NCBI GenBank assembly: GCA_964428355.1
Contig: CAYRYU010000004.1
Location: 1-64,000 of the forward strand
Direction: 5' to 3'
Length of the DNA stretch: 64,000 bases
Origin: CAYRYU01 sp964428355
Lineage (GTDB): Bacteria; Muiribacteriota; Ozemobacteria; Ozemobacterales; Ozemobacteraceae
The notes below the pieces were generated by a model. That model made no database searches, was not told where the DNA came from, and saw only the letters and a program-made list of their open reading frames with translations. Of the stretch, positions 32,256-41,620 are shown one piece after another. Within the stretch, counting starts at the first letter, position 1; the number at the start of each line of letters is the position of its first letter. The position numbers were made by a program, and so were the translations under genes.

Positions 32256-35059
32256 GGCCCGATTCCTTGGGCGGCTCCTTCCGAAACTGGGTCCTGATCG
32301 TCCTGTTTTTCGTCGCTTTGCCCGGCTTTTTCGCGGATCGGGCATTGACCATCCTCCGGGACGAGTCGAACCGGAAGGAGCGGGAGGAACTCTTCCAGGA
32401 TATGGAAGACGTCCTTCACCGGATCCTCCGGAGGGGTGCGCCGGAGTTTTCGGTGAAAGCCCTGGTCGACCGGGCATTCAAATACGGCCGTTCCGAAAAA
32501 CTGCTTCTGCAGCTTCTCGAGCGGCTCCAAAAGTCGTATCGAAATCAATGGGAGTTCTTCCTTTTCGACCGGTCTGGAAAACCAGTTCCCTTCGGGGGAA
32601 GTCTTCCCGACAAGATTTCCGCCCGCCAGAGGGTTTTCCGGGCTCTCCTGGAAGCGAAGTTCGGGGGAAAGACTCCGTCCAAGACCGATGAGAAGCTCTC
32701 CCAGCAGATTCTTGGCGACAAATCCGCGATACTGAATCTTGCCAAAAGCCGGGGACACCTCCGGAAGCTGGGAAGCCCGATCCGTTACTCTTTCGGTGGT
32801 CTCTGGGAGATTCCCGGCGGCGGAAGCAGGAAGTTCCTTCTGGTCATGGTCCGGAAAGATGGTTTCCCCTCTTTGCAACTTCTGAAGCAGGCCGTCAAAG
32901 TCGCGGGGGAAAAATGCCGGAAATTCTTCGACCTCACCCTGGTGGGAGATGAGCGAAGTCCGTCATTTGCGAAGCTTCCGGAGGAGGTCCGGGAAGTCCT
33001 GGCGGGTTCCAGTGCAAGGCAGGACGTTTTCGTCCGTGGAGCTTTCCAGGGCGCTTTCCTTGCCTGCCAGGGGGGAATGACCGCCCTGGCCTCGAACCGG
33101 AACCCCCTTTCGGCTGGGAAAACCATGGACGATCTTCGGGTCCTCGTGTGCGGGCTGGGGATGTTCTTCGCTCTGGTCCTTATGAAACTGGTCGTGATAG
33201 GGAATCCGACCGAGATCTCCCTGCGCTGGGCGATACCCTTTCTCATCCTCGGCGCGACACTTCCCGCCCTTGGTTACCTCGGAATGAGCATGACCGAACA
33301 ACGGAAGCGGGTCCTCGAAAAGGAAACCTACGAAGCCCATCGGAATCTCGAAAACAGCCTGGTAAGGATCGACCAGGGCTTCTACCGTGAACTGGAAACA
33401 TTGGCCCAGAAATACCAGGAAATCCTTGCCGAATTCTGCCAAAACCCCCTCACCCTGGGTATGGAATCCGGTTCTGCGTCCGCTGTCCCCGAAATTGCCC
33501 GGGAAGCCTACATCTTCGATCAGGACGGTAAGATATCCCGGACGCTGAAATCGAATGCCGATCACCCGGCCGATTCGAAGGCCCTTGCGGGGGGGTTCGT
33601 GGCGAAACTGACCGATGCCGTGTACGGAAGGGCTCCGATCGAGACTTTCGAGGATCCGATCCTCCCTCACTACCTCAAACACCTGGGCTGGTTCACCGAG
33701 ATCAAGCTGCTTGACGAGTACCTTTCGCAGTTCGTCGAAATGAGACCCGTTCCCCAGACGGGAGGGATGCTCGGAATCTTCGTGAGCCATCTCCTCCCCA
33801 AGCTCGTCCGTCTCCACCTCCGGAAAGTGCTGAGGAACCCTGCGGACCGTGGAAACGCCCCGTTCGCAATCGTGGCCTTCGATGGGGAAACCCTGCTGGG
33901 CTCGATCCCGCGTTCTTTCCTTCGAAACCCAGACGGAATGCGCATTGCCGAAAGGGTTCTCCAGACCGGGAAAGCCGTTGACGGGACGATTCTCAACCCC
34001 ACCGGGCAGCGGCTGCTCCTGACCGCTTTTCCCGGTCGCAGGCTGGACGGGTTCATCCTGGTTGCCGGAAGCGACCCGGAACCCCTCAACCTGGGAGACC
34101 ATCTCCTTGTTGACTGGACCTGGAAAACCGCTGGGGTTCTCATCCTGATCGCGTTTTTTTCCGCGGGTTTCCTCGTCAGGAAGATCCTGGGGGCGCTGAG
34201 GGTTCTCACGGGAGGAATCGACCGGATCCGTTCGAAGGATTTCCTGATGGAACTGCCTTTGGAGGGGACCGACGAGTTCGCGCAGCTCGCCAGGGGAATA
34301 GAAAAGGCGGGAGTGACGCTCGAGGAGATATTTTCGTCCCTTCCAGTCCAGGAAACGCTGGTCCGATGCGAGCCGTTCAAACACCCAAACATCCGGACCG
34401 GGAGCATCTTCTTCCCCTGCGAAGAGCCGGGGGGTGACTTCCTGGACGGGTTCCCGACTTCCGATGGGAAGTTCCTGTTCGCGATAGGCGATGTCCTGGG
34501 GGAAGGATGGCAGACGACCCTGGTGACAGCGGCCATACGGATGGGCCTGCGTGTTTTCGCCGAACGCGGATTCGCCTCTCTTACAGATCTTGGTCACCGA
34601 TTGAACCGGCATTTCATAGGTTTCCGGGGTTCGAACCGCCGGATGACGATCCTCCTGGGACTTCTCGACCCTGACAATGGTGATCTGGAGTGCGTGGGGG
34701 GAGGCCATTGCCTTCCGATCCTGCTCGGGCGGGACGGCCCAGCCTGGCTCCCTCGGGCGGGACTTCCACTCGGTTCGACCGGAAAGAAGGCCATGGAGGC
34801 ATTTTCCCGGCGCCTTTCACCCGGCGACTCGCTGCTGTTGTACACCGACGGATGGGCGAAAACCTCCAATCCCGCTTCCGAACCACTGGGTTACGAAAGG
34901 TTTCTTCGGATCGCGGGGGATTTGAAAGGAACATCCCCTGATGAGAAGCTTCTGGACCTGGAAAAAGGGATCATCGAATCGGGGTTTTCAAAATCCCCTG
35001 AAGATGATAGGTCGGCCCTCCTCATCTCCTTTGGTAGGGAAAGGGAGGGTGGGAAATGA
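32252..35059 (+). CDS. Membrane sensor with HAMP and SpoIIE-type PP2C phosphatase (first copy)
   Basis: 935 residues, TTG start overlapping the previous stop (TTGA). Membrane helix at about 12-30, an outside domain to about 290, two helices at about 290-340, a second outside domain to 620, a helix at about 625-645 and HAMP at 645-700. The phosphatase (710-930) keeps its metal aspartates: PGGDFLDG, AIGDVLGEG, YTDGWAKT and EDDRSALLIS. Such enzymes dephosphorylate STAS-domain anti-sigma antagonists or similar targets. The next gene has the same layout and overlaps by four bases, which suggests tandem duplication. Confidence 0.85.
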   Translation: MRPDSLGGSFRNWVLIVLFFVALPGFFADRALTILRDESNRKEREELFQDMEDVLHRILRRGAPEFSVKALVDRAFKYGRSEKLLLQLLERLQKSYRNQWEFFLFDRSGKPVPFGGSLPDKISARQRVFRALLEAKFGGKTPSKTDEKLSQQILGDKSAILNLAKSRGHLRKLGSPIRYSFGGLWEIPGGGSRKFLLVMVRKDGFPSLQLLKQAVKVAGEKCRKFFDLTLVGDERSPSFAKLPEEVREVLAGSSARQDVFVRGAFQGAFLACQGGMTALASNRNPLSAGKTMDDLRVLVCGLGMFFALVLMKLVVIGNPTEISLRWAIPFLILGATLPALGYLGMSMTEQRKRVLEKETYEAHRNLENSLVRIDQGFYRELETLAQKYQEILAEFCQNPLTLGMESGSASAVPEIAREAYIFDQDGKISRTLKSNADHPADSKALAGGFVAKLTDAVYGRAPIETFEDPILPHYLKHLGWFTEIKLLDEYLSQFVEMRPVPQTGGMLGIFVSHLLPKLVRLHLRKVLRNPADRGNAPFAIVAFDGETLLGSIPRSFLRNPDGMRIAERVLQTGKAVDGTILNPTGQRLLLTAFPGRRLDGFILVAGSDPEPLNLGDHLLVDWTWKTAGVLILIAFFSAGFLVRKILGALRVLTGGIDRIRSKDFLMELPLEGTDEFAQLARGIEKAGVTLEEIFSSLPVQETLVRCEPFKHPNIRTGSIFFPCEEPGGDFLDGFPTSDGKFLFAIGDVLGEGWQTTLVTAAIRMGLRVFAERGFASLTDLGHRLNRHFIGFRGSNRRMTILLGLLDPDNGDLECVGGGHCLPILLGRDGPAWLPRAGLPLGSTGKKAMEAFSRRLSPGDSLLLYTDGWAKTSNPASEPLGYERFLRIAGDLKGTSPDEKLLDLEKGIIESGFSKSPEDDRSALLISFGREREGGK

Positions 35060-38000
35060 CCCGCGGTCTGGCAGGGGAACCAAGGAACCGTTGGGGGCTC
35101 CCCGCATGGTTCCTCTTGGTAATCCTTTTCTGGCTTCCCTTCGAATTCCTGTTGATGAACGGACTGCACCGGTCACATGAAGCCTTGGTCGAAGGAGCGG
35201 ATGGGATCGTCCGGAACCTCCTCAGGGGAAAGATCCTCGAGTTCAGATACCTTCTCCAGGCGGAAAACGCCCTTTCCGCGAGAATGAAAGTCGCGGTCGA
35301 GGTTGCCAGGACCTCCGGCTCTCCGGAAGAATGGTTCGGACGGGTGAAAGGGGCGCTGGGAGATTTCCCCGCGGGTTCCTTCGAACTGCTCTTGACCAAT
35401 GGAAGAGAGGTCATACCGGTCACCCCCGGCTGGGATCCTGCGACACTCTCGCATTTTCTGGGGATCACCATCGAAAAGGCGGAATGCTTCTCCAATACCA
35501 CACTGGCGGCGGCCTACCTTCGAAAACATATCTCGGACGCGGAATTCTTCGGGGTGGAACGTTTCTCAAAATGGAAATGGATCCCTCTTCCCGGAAAGCA
35601 GGGATTCCCCAACCAGGTTTTCGATCGAAACTGGCTTCCGGATACGGTTTTCACGATCTACCGGACACCGCGGAATACCTGGGGCGCTTTCGGCCGGGTT
35701 GGGGAGGAGGGTTGGACGTATCTGATCCGGTTCCACAGACAGAACCTTCCGGAGGGCTTCCTGTTGGGGATTTCCGACCAGGCGGCCCGCGAGCGGGGAA
35801 TTCCGGTTACACGCGAAGGTTTCGGGCCCCCGGTTCCGGAAGAGTCGAAGCCCGGTTGGTTGAGCGAAATCCATGAGGCAATTTCCGGCAGGGGAGTGAG
35901 TCTGCGGGAGTTCGATGAAAAAGCGGGCTGGCTTGTGGGGCGCGGAAGGATTCCCCGGAGCCTCTGGGCTTTTCTGATCCTTGCGCATATCGCGAACTTC
36001 TTTCTGAGCATCGCAGCTCTGGGCGGGGTTTTCCGGCTTCTCCAGGGGGAAAGTTATGACCGGTTGGCGGTTTCGAGGAAGGTTTTCCTCGGTTTGCTCG
36101 GAGGCGCGGGGTTGCCGCTGGTCTTCGCCCTCATCGCAACGGAGGGGGCAACGGGTGCCCGTATCTTCCGCGAAATCCAGAAAAGCCAGTTGGAAATGGA
36201 CCAGTCCCTGCGGCTGATCGAGTCGGAGTTCGAGAAGTTCACCCAGGAGATCGGCCAGGATCACCGGGAGGACGCGAAGGGGATAGAATACCCCTGGGAC
36301 CCGGTTCGCGGGGAGAGATGGGTCGACCAGATGTCCACCCGACATGAGGTGATTTCCCAGATTGAGGTGATTTCGTCGGCCGGGGTCAGGCTGACTGCCC
36401 GCGGACCCTTCTCCTGGTCGTGTTATCGTGCGTCCCGTCTTCCGAGAGAACCTCGGGAAGAACATTTCCGGAGGTGGTCGAGGCGGGGGTTCCTGTTTCT
36501 CAAGGAAGACCTCGACATGCTTTCCCTCGATGATCCCGGTCAGCCCTCCCCAACCAGTGACAAGCTTTTCCGGCTCGTAACGGAGCTTGCGAAGAACAAC
36601 CCAAAGATGATCAAGCTGAGGTTGATCGAGGTCCTAGGGAAGAGGGTCTGTGCGGCGGTGAACGGAATCGGGGACACGGGCTCCGAGGAATCGTCGGGAG
36701 GCGGTGACGCCCTGATCGAGGTGGCTTTCAAGGGACGCGATGCCGAATTCTTCCAGGACATCCTGGTCTCGCTCGGGTTGCTCAAGCCGGTCCAGTTCGG
36801 AATGTTCAGGGGCCTTTCATTTTCCGACGTCGTTCGCGACAAGACAGGGCGGGCGCAGTTCTTCGTCGTGATCTTCCACCGGGTCTCCGACCTGACTGAG
36901 AAGTTCCTCTACCAGGTCGGCTCCCGCAGACTGTTTCCCGACCGGTACTCCTTCCTCGGAATCTCGATGTTCTACGCCAAGGTGGATTTCGGAGGGGGCC
37001 TGGAAGAGAGCCGGAGGCTCATGGTGGAAGACCTTTTCACCGAGATCGGACAGAACTTCCACGGGATCCTCCCCGACGAGGAGGGCTATCCCCGGCTGTT
37101 CGCGATCAGCCGGGGGCGGGGCACCCCTGATTACACTCTCGCCCTTTCCCTTCCCATGGCCGAAATCGCCAGGTCGATAATCCAGGAGAGACGGCTGCAG
37201 ATTTCCTTCCTTCTTTTCCTGCTTCTTGCGCTGATCGGAATCTCCTGGTGGCTTCGGCGGTTGCTGTTGAAGCCGCTGGGCAACCTCCAGACCCTGGTGA
37301 ACGCCATGGTCAACGGGACCTACGAAGGCCTCCGGATCGAACCCGGGATAGGGGAGCTGGGCACCCTGGCAGGCTTGTTTGCCGACACCCTCGACGGAAT
37401 CCGGCAGATGGACATGGCCCGGATCATCCAGGACCAGCTCCTCCCTTCCGCCCCGGTCGAGGCAGGGGGATTCCGGATGGCCGGGAAGTCGCTGATGATG
37501 TCCCAGGTCGGAGGGGACTATTTCGACATGATCCCCCGCGGGAAGGACCGTCTTCTTCTCGTGGTCGGGGATGTATCCGGACATGGGCTTTCCGCCGCGA
37601 TCATCGTGGCGATGATGAAATCGGGGCTGACCGCTCTCGCGGAGACCGACCTGGAACCCAACGATATCCTCCAGCTGATCAATGGCGTGATGTTCAAGAC
37701 GCTGGCGAGGAAGAAGATGATGACCGTTTTCCTCGGTAGCCTGGACGTAATCGGCGGCCGCTTCACCTACACGAACGCAGGCCACAACTTCCCCTACCTC
37801 CGCCAGCAGTATGGGGACGGGACATTCCTCAAGCAGGCGAATCTCCCGCTGGGCGCAGTCGTGACCCGAAAGTACAAGGTTGATTCGATAGTCCTGGGCA
37901 AGGGTGATCTCCTGATCCTTTACTCCGACGGAATAACCGAGGTGGTCAACCCTGCCGGAAAGATCCCGGGTTATGGGGGGGTGAAGGAGTTTTTGGATTC

Positions 38001-38121
38001 GGTGGAATCGAGAGACCCGCTGGTGGTTGTGCCCGCCGTGATCGAGTTCGCCCGCGGGTTTTCCCAGGGTGTCCCCTTCCAGGACGACCTCACCGTTCTT
38101 GTACTGAATCGCCTCGGATGA
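35056..38121 (+). CDS. Membrane sensor with HAMP and SpoIIE-type PP2C phosphatase (second copy)
   Basis: 1021 residues. Helix at about 16-35 (WFLLVILFWLPFEFLLMNGL), outside domain, helices at about 305-325 and 343-364, a second outside domain, then helix 714-735 and HAMP. The phosphatase lies at about 800-1015: VGGDYFDMI, VVGDVSGHGLSA, YTNAGHNFPYL, LYSDGITEV and QDDLTVLVL, all metal ligands present. Same topology as the gene before it, but sensor parts have diverged. Operon: HEAT protein, phosphatase 1, phosphatase 2. A strong hairpin follows at 38139. Confidence 0.87.
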   Translation: MTRGLAGEPRNRWGLPAWFLLVILFWLPFEFLLMNGLHRSHEALVEGADGIVRNLLRGKILEFRYLLQAENALSARMKVAVEVARTSGSPEEWFGRVKGALGDFPAGSFELLLTNGREVIPVTPGWDPATLSHFLGITIEKAECFSNTTLAAAYLRKHISDAEFFGVERFSKWKWIPLPGKQGFPNQVFDRNWLPDTVFTIYRTPRNTWGAFGRVGEEGWTYLIRFHRQNLPEGFLLGISDQAARERGIPVTREGFGPPVPEESKPGWLSEIHEAISGRGVSLREFDEKAGWLVGRGRIPRSLWAFLILAHIANFFLSIAALGGVFRLLQGESYDRLAVSRKVFLGLLGGAGLPLVFALIATEGATGARIFREIQKSQLEMDQSLRLIESEFEKFTQEIGQDHREDAKGIEYPWDPVRGERWVDQMSTRHEVISQIEVISSAGVRLTARGPFSWSCYRASRLPREPREEHFRRWSRRGFLFLKEDLDMLSLDDPGQPSPTSDKLFRLVTELAKNNPKMIKLRLIEVLGKRVCAAVNGIGDTGSEESSGGGDALIEVAFKGRDAEFFQDILVSLGLLKPVQFGMFRGLSFSDVVRDKTGRAQFFVVIFHRVSDLTEKFLYQVGSRRLFPDRYSFLGISMFYAKVDFGGGLEESRRLMVEDLFTEIGQNFHGILPDEEGYPRLFAISRGRGTPDYTLALSLPMAEIARSIIQERRLQISFLLFLLLALIGISWWLRRLLLKPLGNLQTLVNAMVNGTYEGLRIEPGIGELGTLAGLFADTLDGIRQMDMARIIQDQLLPSAPVEAGGFRMAGKSLMMSQVGGDYFDMIPRGKDRLLLVVGDVSGHGLSAAIIVAMMKSGLTALAETDLEPNDILQLINGVMFKTLARKKMMTVFLGSLDVIGGRFTYTNAGHNFPYLRQQYGDGTFLKQANLPLGAVVTRKYKVDSIVLGKGDLLILYSDGITEVVNPAGKIPGYGGVKEFLDSVESRDPLVVVPAVIEFARGFSQGVPFQDDLTVLVLNRLG

Positions 38122-38138
38122 CCGGGGCCAAAAATGAA

Positions 38139-38174
38139 CGCGGCCGTGACCAACTTCGACTGGTCAGGGCCGCG
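38139..38174. terminator. Strong hairpin at the end of the SpoIIE operon
   Basis: Arms GCGGCCGTGACCA (38140-38152) and TGGTCAGGGCCGC (38161-38173) pair over 13 positions with one mismatch and an eight-base loop; C38139 and G38174 add a pair. On the plus side no T-run follows. On the minus side the stem is followed by GTTCATTTTTGG, so it fits best as a terminator for the convergent gene ending at 38214, while probably also slowing plus-strand transcription. Confidence 0.6.
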
Positions 38175-38213
38175 AGAAACTGACAGGGTGCTCTTTGAAA
38201 GGTCCGCTTTTCG

Positions 38214-38714
38214 CTATTTTGGCTTGCGGACTGCGACGGCGAAGAATCCCGGGGCGGTGTGGTCACGATCACGGAAATAGGCTTTTCCATCCCAGAATTC
38301 CACATAGTATGATTTGTCCGAAGGGGGTTCGCATGCGTCGGCCCAGGCGGATTCATCCCCGATGGGAGAGTTTGATTGGACTTCCTTGTACAGCTCCTGA
38401 AGGTCCTGTCTGGTGGGAATATCCCAACCATCATCGAGACTCAATATCCACTTCACTGAATCGTCCCAGGAGATGCAGTTGCTTCCCACACACCATTCTC
38501 TTCCGGCGGCCTGGAAGGTCCTCACGGGCATTTCAAAGGCACCGGCGTTGTTCGAGCTCCTGACCGCTTCATTATCCAAAGTCTGCACGGTTTGTTCCAC
38601 GGCAGTCTGGTTTTCCCCGTATTCCGGGGTGTTCTGCCCAAAAGCCATCCCATTTCCGAACAATCCAAGGACCAACAGGAAGTATAGACACCCTGAAATC
38701 ACCTTGCTGTTCAT
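38214..38714 (-). CDS. Exported DUF1566-like (Lcl-type) domain protein
   Basis: 166 residues from the ATG at 38714, preceded by GGCGGAGGG; the frame opens 14 codons earlier but that would include the palindrome. Signal peptide at 1-26 (ISGCLYFLLVLGLFGNGMAFG). The C-terminal 95 residues resemble DUF1566: WDDSVKWILSLDDGWDIPTRQDLQELY, then a YVEFWDGKAYFRDRDHT block and FFAVAVRKPK. Members of this group are exported proteins of unknown use in anaerobes. Transcribed alone. Confidence 0.7.
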   Translation of the reverse strand: MNSKVISGCLYFLLVLGLFGNGMAFGQNTPEYGENQTAVEQTVQTLDNEAVRSSNNAGAFEMPVRTFQAAGREWCVGSNCISWDDSVKWILSLDDGWDIPTRQDLQELYKEVQSNSPIGDESAWADACEPPSDKSYYVEFWDGKAYFRDRDHTAPGFFAVAVRKPK

Positions 38715-38731
38715 ATTCCCTCCGCCTTCTT

Positions 38732-38745
38732 TGTCCTTAAGGACA
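38732..38745. promoter_or_regulatory. Perfect 14-bp palindrome before the DUF1566-like gene
   Basis: TGTCCTTAAGGACA is a perfect palindrome with no loop, 18 bases upstream of the start codon at 38714. Without a loop it is more likely a dimer-binding operator than an RNA hairpin. No promoter elements could be fixed around it. Confidence 0.4.
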
Positions 38746-38931
38746 GGTTTCTTCAAGTTCTCACATTATTGAAAACGTCCGAGTCGGCAGGGGTGTTGAA
38801 GTTTTCGCGAAGGGTGGAAATTTTCCCCCCGGGCCGGTGTATCCCGCCCGTGATGGTGGAGATTGAGGGAAATGAAGCATTCCCGCTTCAACCGGGCGTC
38901 AGAAAGGTGGGAAGTGTCGCTTTCGGGGCCC

Positions 38932-41007
38932 TCAGCGGAGGTCGACGACGAGGCATGTGAAATCGTCGTGAAGGTTGTCCGGTCCGGCGAATCCACGGAC
39001 TTCCTTCAGGATGGCCTCCGCTGTCGCCTGTGGTGGAAGGGATGATGTCTCCCTGAAAAGTTTCCGGAGACGGTCCTCACCGAAGAAATCCCCTTGTTTG
39101 TTTCGCGCTTCCAGGACCCCGTCGGAAACGAGGAGAAGGCGGTCGTTGGTTGAGAAGCCCGTTGTCCGGTTCGTCAGTGGAACATCGTTACGCAAACCAA
39201 GGGGTGCGGATTCCGAAGGATGGGAGGCGATCTCCCCCATTTCTCCACCAAGTACAAGGACGGCGGGATGACCAGCGTTCATGATGGTGATGGTTCCCGC
39301 TCCCAGGTCGATCCGGCAGTAGACCATCGTCACGAAAACCGACAGGCGTTCGAGGCGGGGTCCGATGTCCTTCTGAAGTTCTGCAATGATCGCTTCGACC
39401 CGGGGAAGGACCCCGTGCCCGCTTCCGACGAGCCGGGTAACGATCCTCAGGACGGCCTCCTTGGTCGATGCCCCGATCAGGGCCGCCGAGATTCCCTTCC
39501 CCATCACGTCTCCGATCACGATATCGATGATGTGATCGTTCAGGATGATGAAATCCGTGAAATCCCCGTCGACCAGGAGGGAGGGGCATGAACAGAGGCC
39601 GAACTCAGCCTTTTGGAGATTCCGGGGAGGCTCGCTTGCCAGCAACGTCTGCTGGATCTGGACGGCGGTATTCTCCTCCTGGAGACGCACCTGCCTCAAC
39701 TCCTCCTCGATCCGTTTCCGGGGGGTTATCACCATCGCGATTATCATCCCGAACTGGACCTCGCCTGCGGGGTTCCGAACCGGGGCGAAACGCATCTCGT
39801 ACCAGTCTTCCTTGAAAAACACTTCCATTGTGCTGTCCCTGCCTTTCAGGACTTCGCGGATTCCCTGGTGGATCCCGGGAAAACGGTCTTCCGGGAAGAA
39901 ATCCACGACAGGCTTGCCTTCGAGGGACTTCCGGAATCCCTTCAGGTTGCGAAGGTTCTCCCCGGCCGCCATAACGAATCGGATGTCTTGGTCGAAGAGA
40001 AGCACCATTCCGCTCGTGAAGTTCCGCATCAATGCACGGTATTTGGAATCCGTCGTCTGGAACTTCCTTTCCGCCCGGAAACGAAGCAGGGAGTTGGCGA
40101 ACAGTTCGGCGGTAAGTCGGAGAAGGCTCAGGTCTTCATCGGCCCAGGCCCGGTCTGCCTGGCATCCATCCACTCCGAGATATCCGATGGTCCTTCCCTT
40201 GACTTTCAGCGGAAGACCCAGATGGGTGTGAATCCCCCGGCTCCGAAGGTATTCGATCTCCTGCTGGGACATCGGGGGGGAAACCAGGCACGAAGGCGAG
40301 TTGCACCTGCTCATGATCCCGGATGCCTTCGTGTTTTGGATTACGGAAAGGCTGATTCCCGAGATCCTGCCCTTGCGGCTGAAAATTCCCGAAAGGCTCC
40401 ATTCGAAGACCTTTTCGACGGTCTTCTCGTCTTCTGAAAGCAGGAAAAGAAAGGCGTGGTCGGCCTGGATGTACCGGCCGATATTTTCCAGGCTGGAGGT
40501 AATCGTCGCCTCGATGTTCTCCCCGTCGATCATCAGGAATCCCGCGGAAAGCTTGCAGACAAGAGCTTCGATCTCGAACCTCTTCTGGAAGATTGAAAGA
40601 AGCGGGTGTTCCAGGAGCGGATCCCGGCAGACAGCAAGGAATACATCCCCGTCTCCGAAGGGAACAGGAGAGAATTGTACCTGGAGGGGTTTGGCGGTTC
40701 CCTCGGAGGTGACGAAGGTGAAAATGTTCTTCCGCGAGGACGGCGGGATTCCCGTTTGGAAGAAGTGTTTCGCGGAATCGCTTTCCGCCGATCTCAGAAG
40801 GTCTGCCCAGTGGGCTCCGATGAGGTTGTGGGGTGTACGCCTGAGGGTCTTCTCGAAAATGGGATTCACCAGCGTGATGATCCCGTTGAACCGGACTGCG
40901 AAGGCAGGTTGGTCGAGGGAATCGAGGAAATCCTGGAACTCCGGGGTGGACGTGGCCTCGGGATCGTGGCCCCAGTTTGGCCCAATTGCTTTCAGGGGGA
41001 ATTCCAT
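38932..41007 (-). CDS. PAS-GAF-PAS sensor with SpoIIE-type PP2C phosphatase
   Basis: 691 residues from the ATG at 41007. GGGAGG lies ten bases upstream, and the predicted transcript start near 41040 excludes the earlier ATG at 41046. Cytosolic: PAS at about 30-130, GAF at 165-310 (VIQNTKASGIMSRCNSP region), PAS at 325-430, a short coiled coil and phosphatase at 470-691. Metal residues are kept in LVDGDFTDF, DIVIGDVMGKGIS, LLVSDGVLEAR and HDDFTCLVVD. It is divergent from a STAS protein, the usual substrate type of such phosphatases, so the two probably form a partner-switching pair. Confidence 0.87.
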   Translation of the reverse strand: MEFPLKAIGPNWGHDPEATSTPEFQDFLDSLDQPAFAVRFNGIITLVNPIFEKTLRRTPHNLIGAHWADLLRSAESDSAKHFFQTGIPPSSRKNIFTFVTSEGTAKPLQVQFSPVPFGDGDVFLAVCRDPLLEHPLLSIFQKRFEIEALVCKLSAGFLMIDGENIEATITSSLENIGRYIQADHAFLFLLSEDEKTVEKVFEWSLSGIFSRKGRISGISLSVIQNTKASGIMSRCNSPSCLVSPPMSQQEIEYLRSRGIHTHLGLPLKVKGRTIGYLGVDGCQADRAWADEDLSLLRLTAELFANSLLRFRAERKFQTTDSKYRALMRNFTSGMVLLFDQDIRFVMAAGENLRNLKGFRKSLEGKPVVDFFPEDRFPGIHQGIREVLKGRDSTMEVFFKEDWYEMRFAPVRNPAGEVQFGMIIAMVITPRKRIEEELRQVRLQEENTAVQIQQTLLASEPPRNLQKAEFGLCSCPSLLVDGDFTDFIILNDHIIDIVIGDVMGKGISAALIGASTKEAVLRIVTRLVGSGHGVLPRVEAIIAELQKDIGPRLERLSVFVTMVYCRIDLGAGTITIMNAGHPAVLVLGGEMGEIASHPSESAPLGLRNDVPLTNRTTGFSTNDRLLLVSDGVLEARNKQGDFFGEDRLRKLFRETSSLPPQATAEAILKEVRGFAGPDNLHDDFTCLVVDLR

Positions 41008-41046
41008 TTCGAAGAGCCTCCCGGTCAATTCAGAGCACGGCCCCAT

Positions 41047-41077
41047 TTAATATTGTGGTACCCAAGGTACCATGCAA
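41047..41077 (-). promoter_or_regulatory. Promoter with a dyad in a 19-base spacer (MerR-like layout)
   Basis: On the minus strand -35 TTGCAT (41077-41072) and -10 TATTAA (41052-41047) are separated by 19 bases. A perfect dyad TGGTACCCAAGGTACCA fills 41056-41072, that is, the spacer itself. Overlong spacers containing the operator are typical of MerR-family activators; a simple repressor would also fit. The site lies between the divergent phosphatase and STAS genes and may act on both. Confidence 0.55.
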
Positions 41078-41186
41078 GAAGACAACCAGGGAATATCATG
41101 GGGATTCGACCAAAAATGCGGAAATTTTCCCTTCTTTCGGGGAGAATTTCCCTTTACATCAAGGGGATGCGCCGAAGGGGAAATCG

Positions 41187-41195
41187 TGGTATTAT
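41187..41195 (+). promoter_or_regulatory. Extended -10 promoter element for the STAS gene
   Basis: TGGTATTAT fits the extended -10 pattern and lies 29 bases before the ATG at 41224. No -35 was seen at the right distance. GGAAG at 41211 could serve in translation. Confidence 0.4.
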
Positions 41196-41223
41196 TCCGC
41201 AAAATCCATTGGAAGTGCAGGCA

Positions 41224-41583
41224 ATGGTCGAACTCGAAACGCAAGAAGTCACCAAGAATTGCATTCTCATCAGGCCCAAGGGATACCTGGAAAGGCTCCT
41301 GGGGGAGAAGCTGAAGCAGACCGTTCACGATGTCGAGGGGCGGGGTTTCAAGATATACATCTTCGATTTTTCGCAGGTTTCGATGATCAACTCTCTGGGA
41401 ATGTCGGGTCTGATCGATTCGATCGACACGATCGAGAGTGCCGAAGCCATGGTCTGGTTCGCCGATATCGACCCCGTGGTTTATCCGATCCTCGAAGCGG
41501 CAGGGGTGCTCGAGATGGTTCCAGATGTGCTGACTCTTGCCAAAGCACTGGAACGCGCAAAATCCGAAGCCGACCGCCCCTGA
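41224..41583 (+). CDS. STAS-domain anti-sigma antagonist-like protein
   Basis: 119 residues, a single STAS domain with the pattern IYIFDFSQVSMINSLGMSGLIDS. SpoIIAA-type proteins read (M/I)DSSGL here and are phosphorylated on the second Ser (Ser58 in Bacillus). This protein has Ser57 but Leu58, so phosphorylation would need Ser57 or another residue. It faces the PP2C phosphatase gene, its likely partner. An in-frame ATG at 41167 exists but is upstream of the proposed promoter. No kinase (RsbW type) is in the window. Confidence 0.82.
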   Translation: MVELETQEVTKNCILIRPKGYLERLLGEKLKQTVHDVEGRGFKIYIFDFSQVSMINSLGMSGLIDSIDTIESAEAMVWFADIDPVVYPILEAAGVLEMVPDVLTLAKALERAKSEADRP

Positions 41584-41620
41584 GACCAGACCCCGGAACC
41601 GACCGGGGGCGCCGGGGGAT

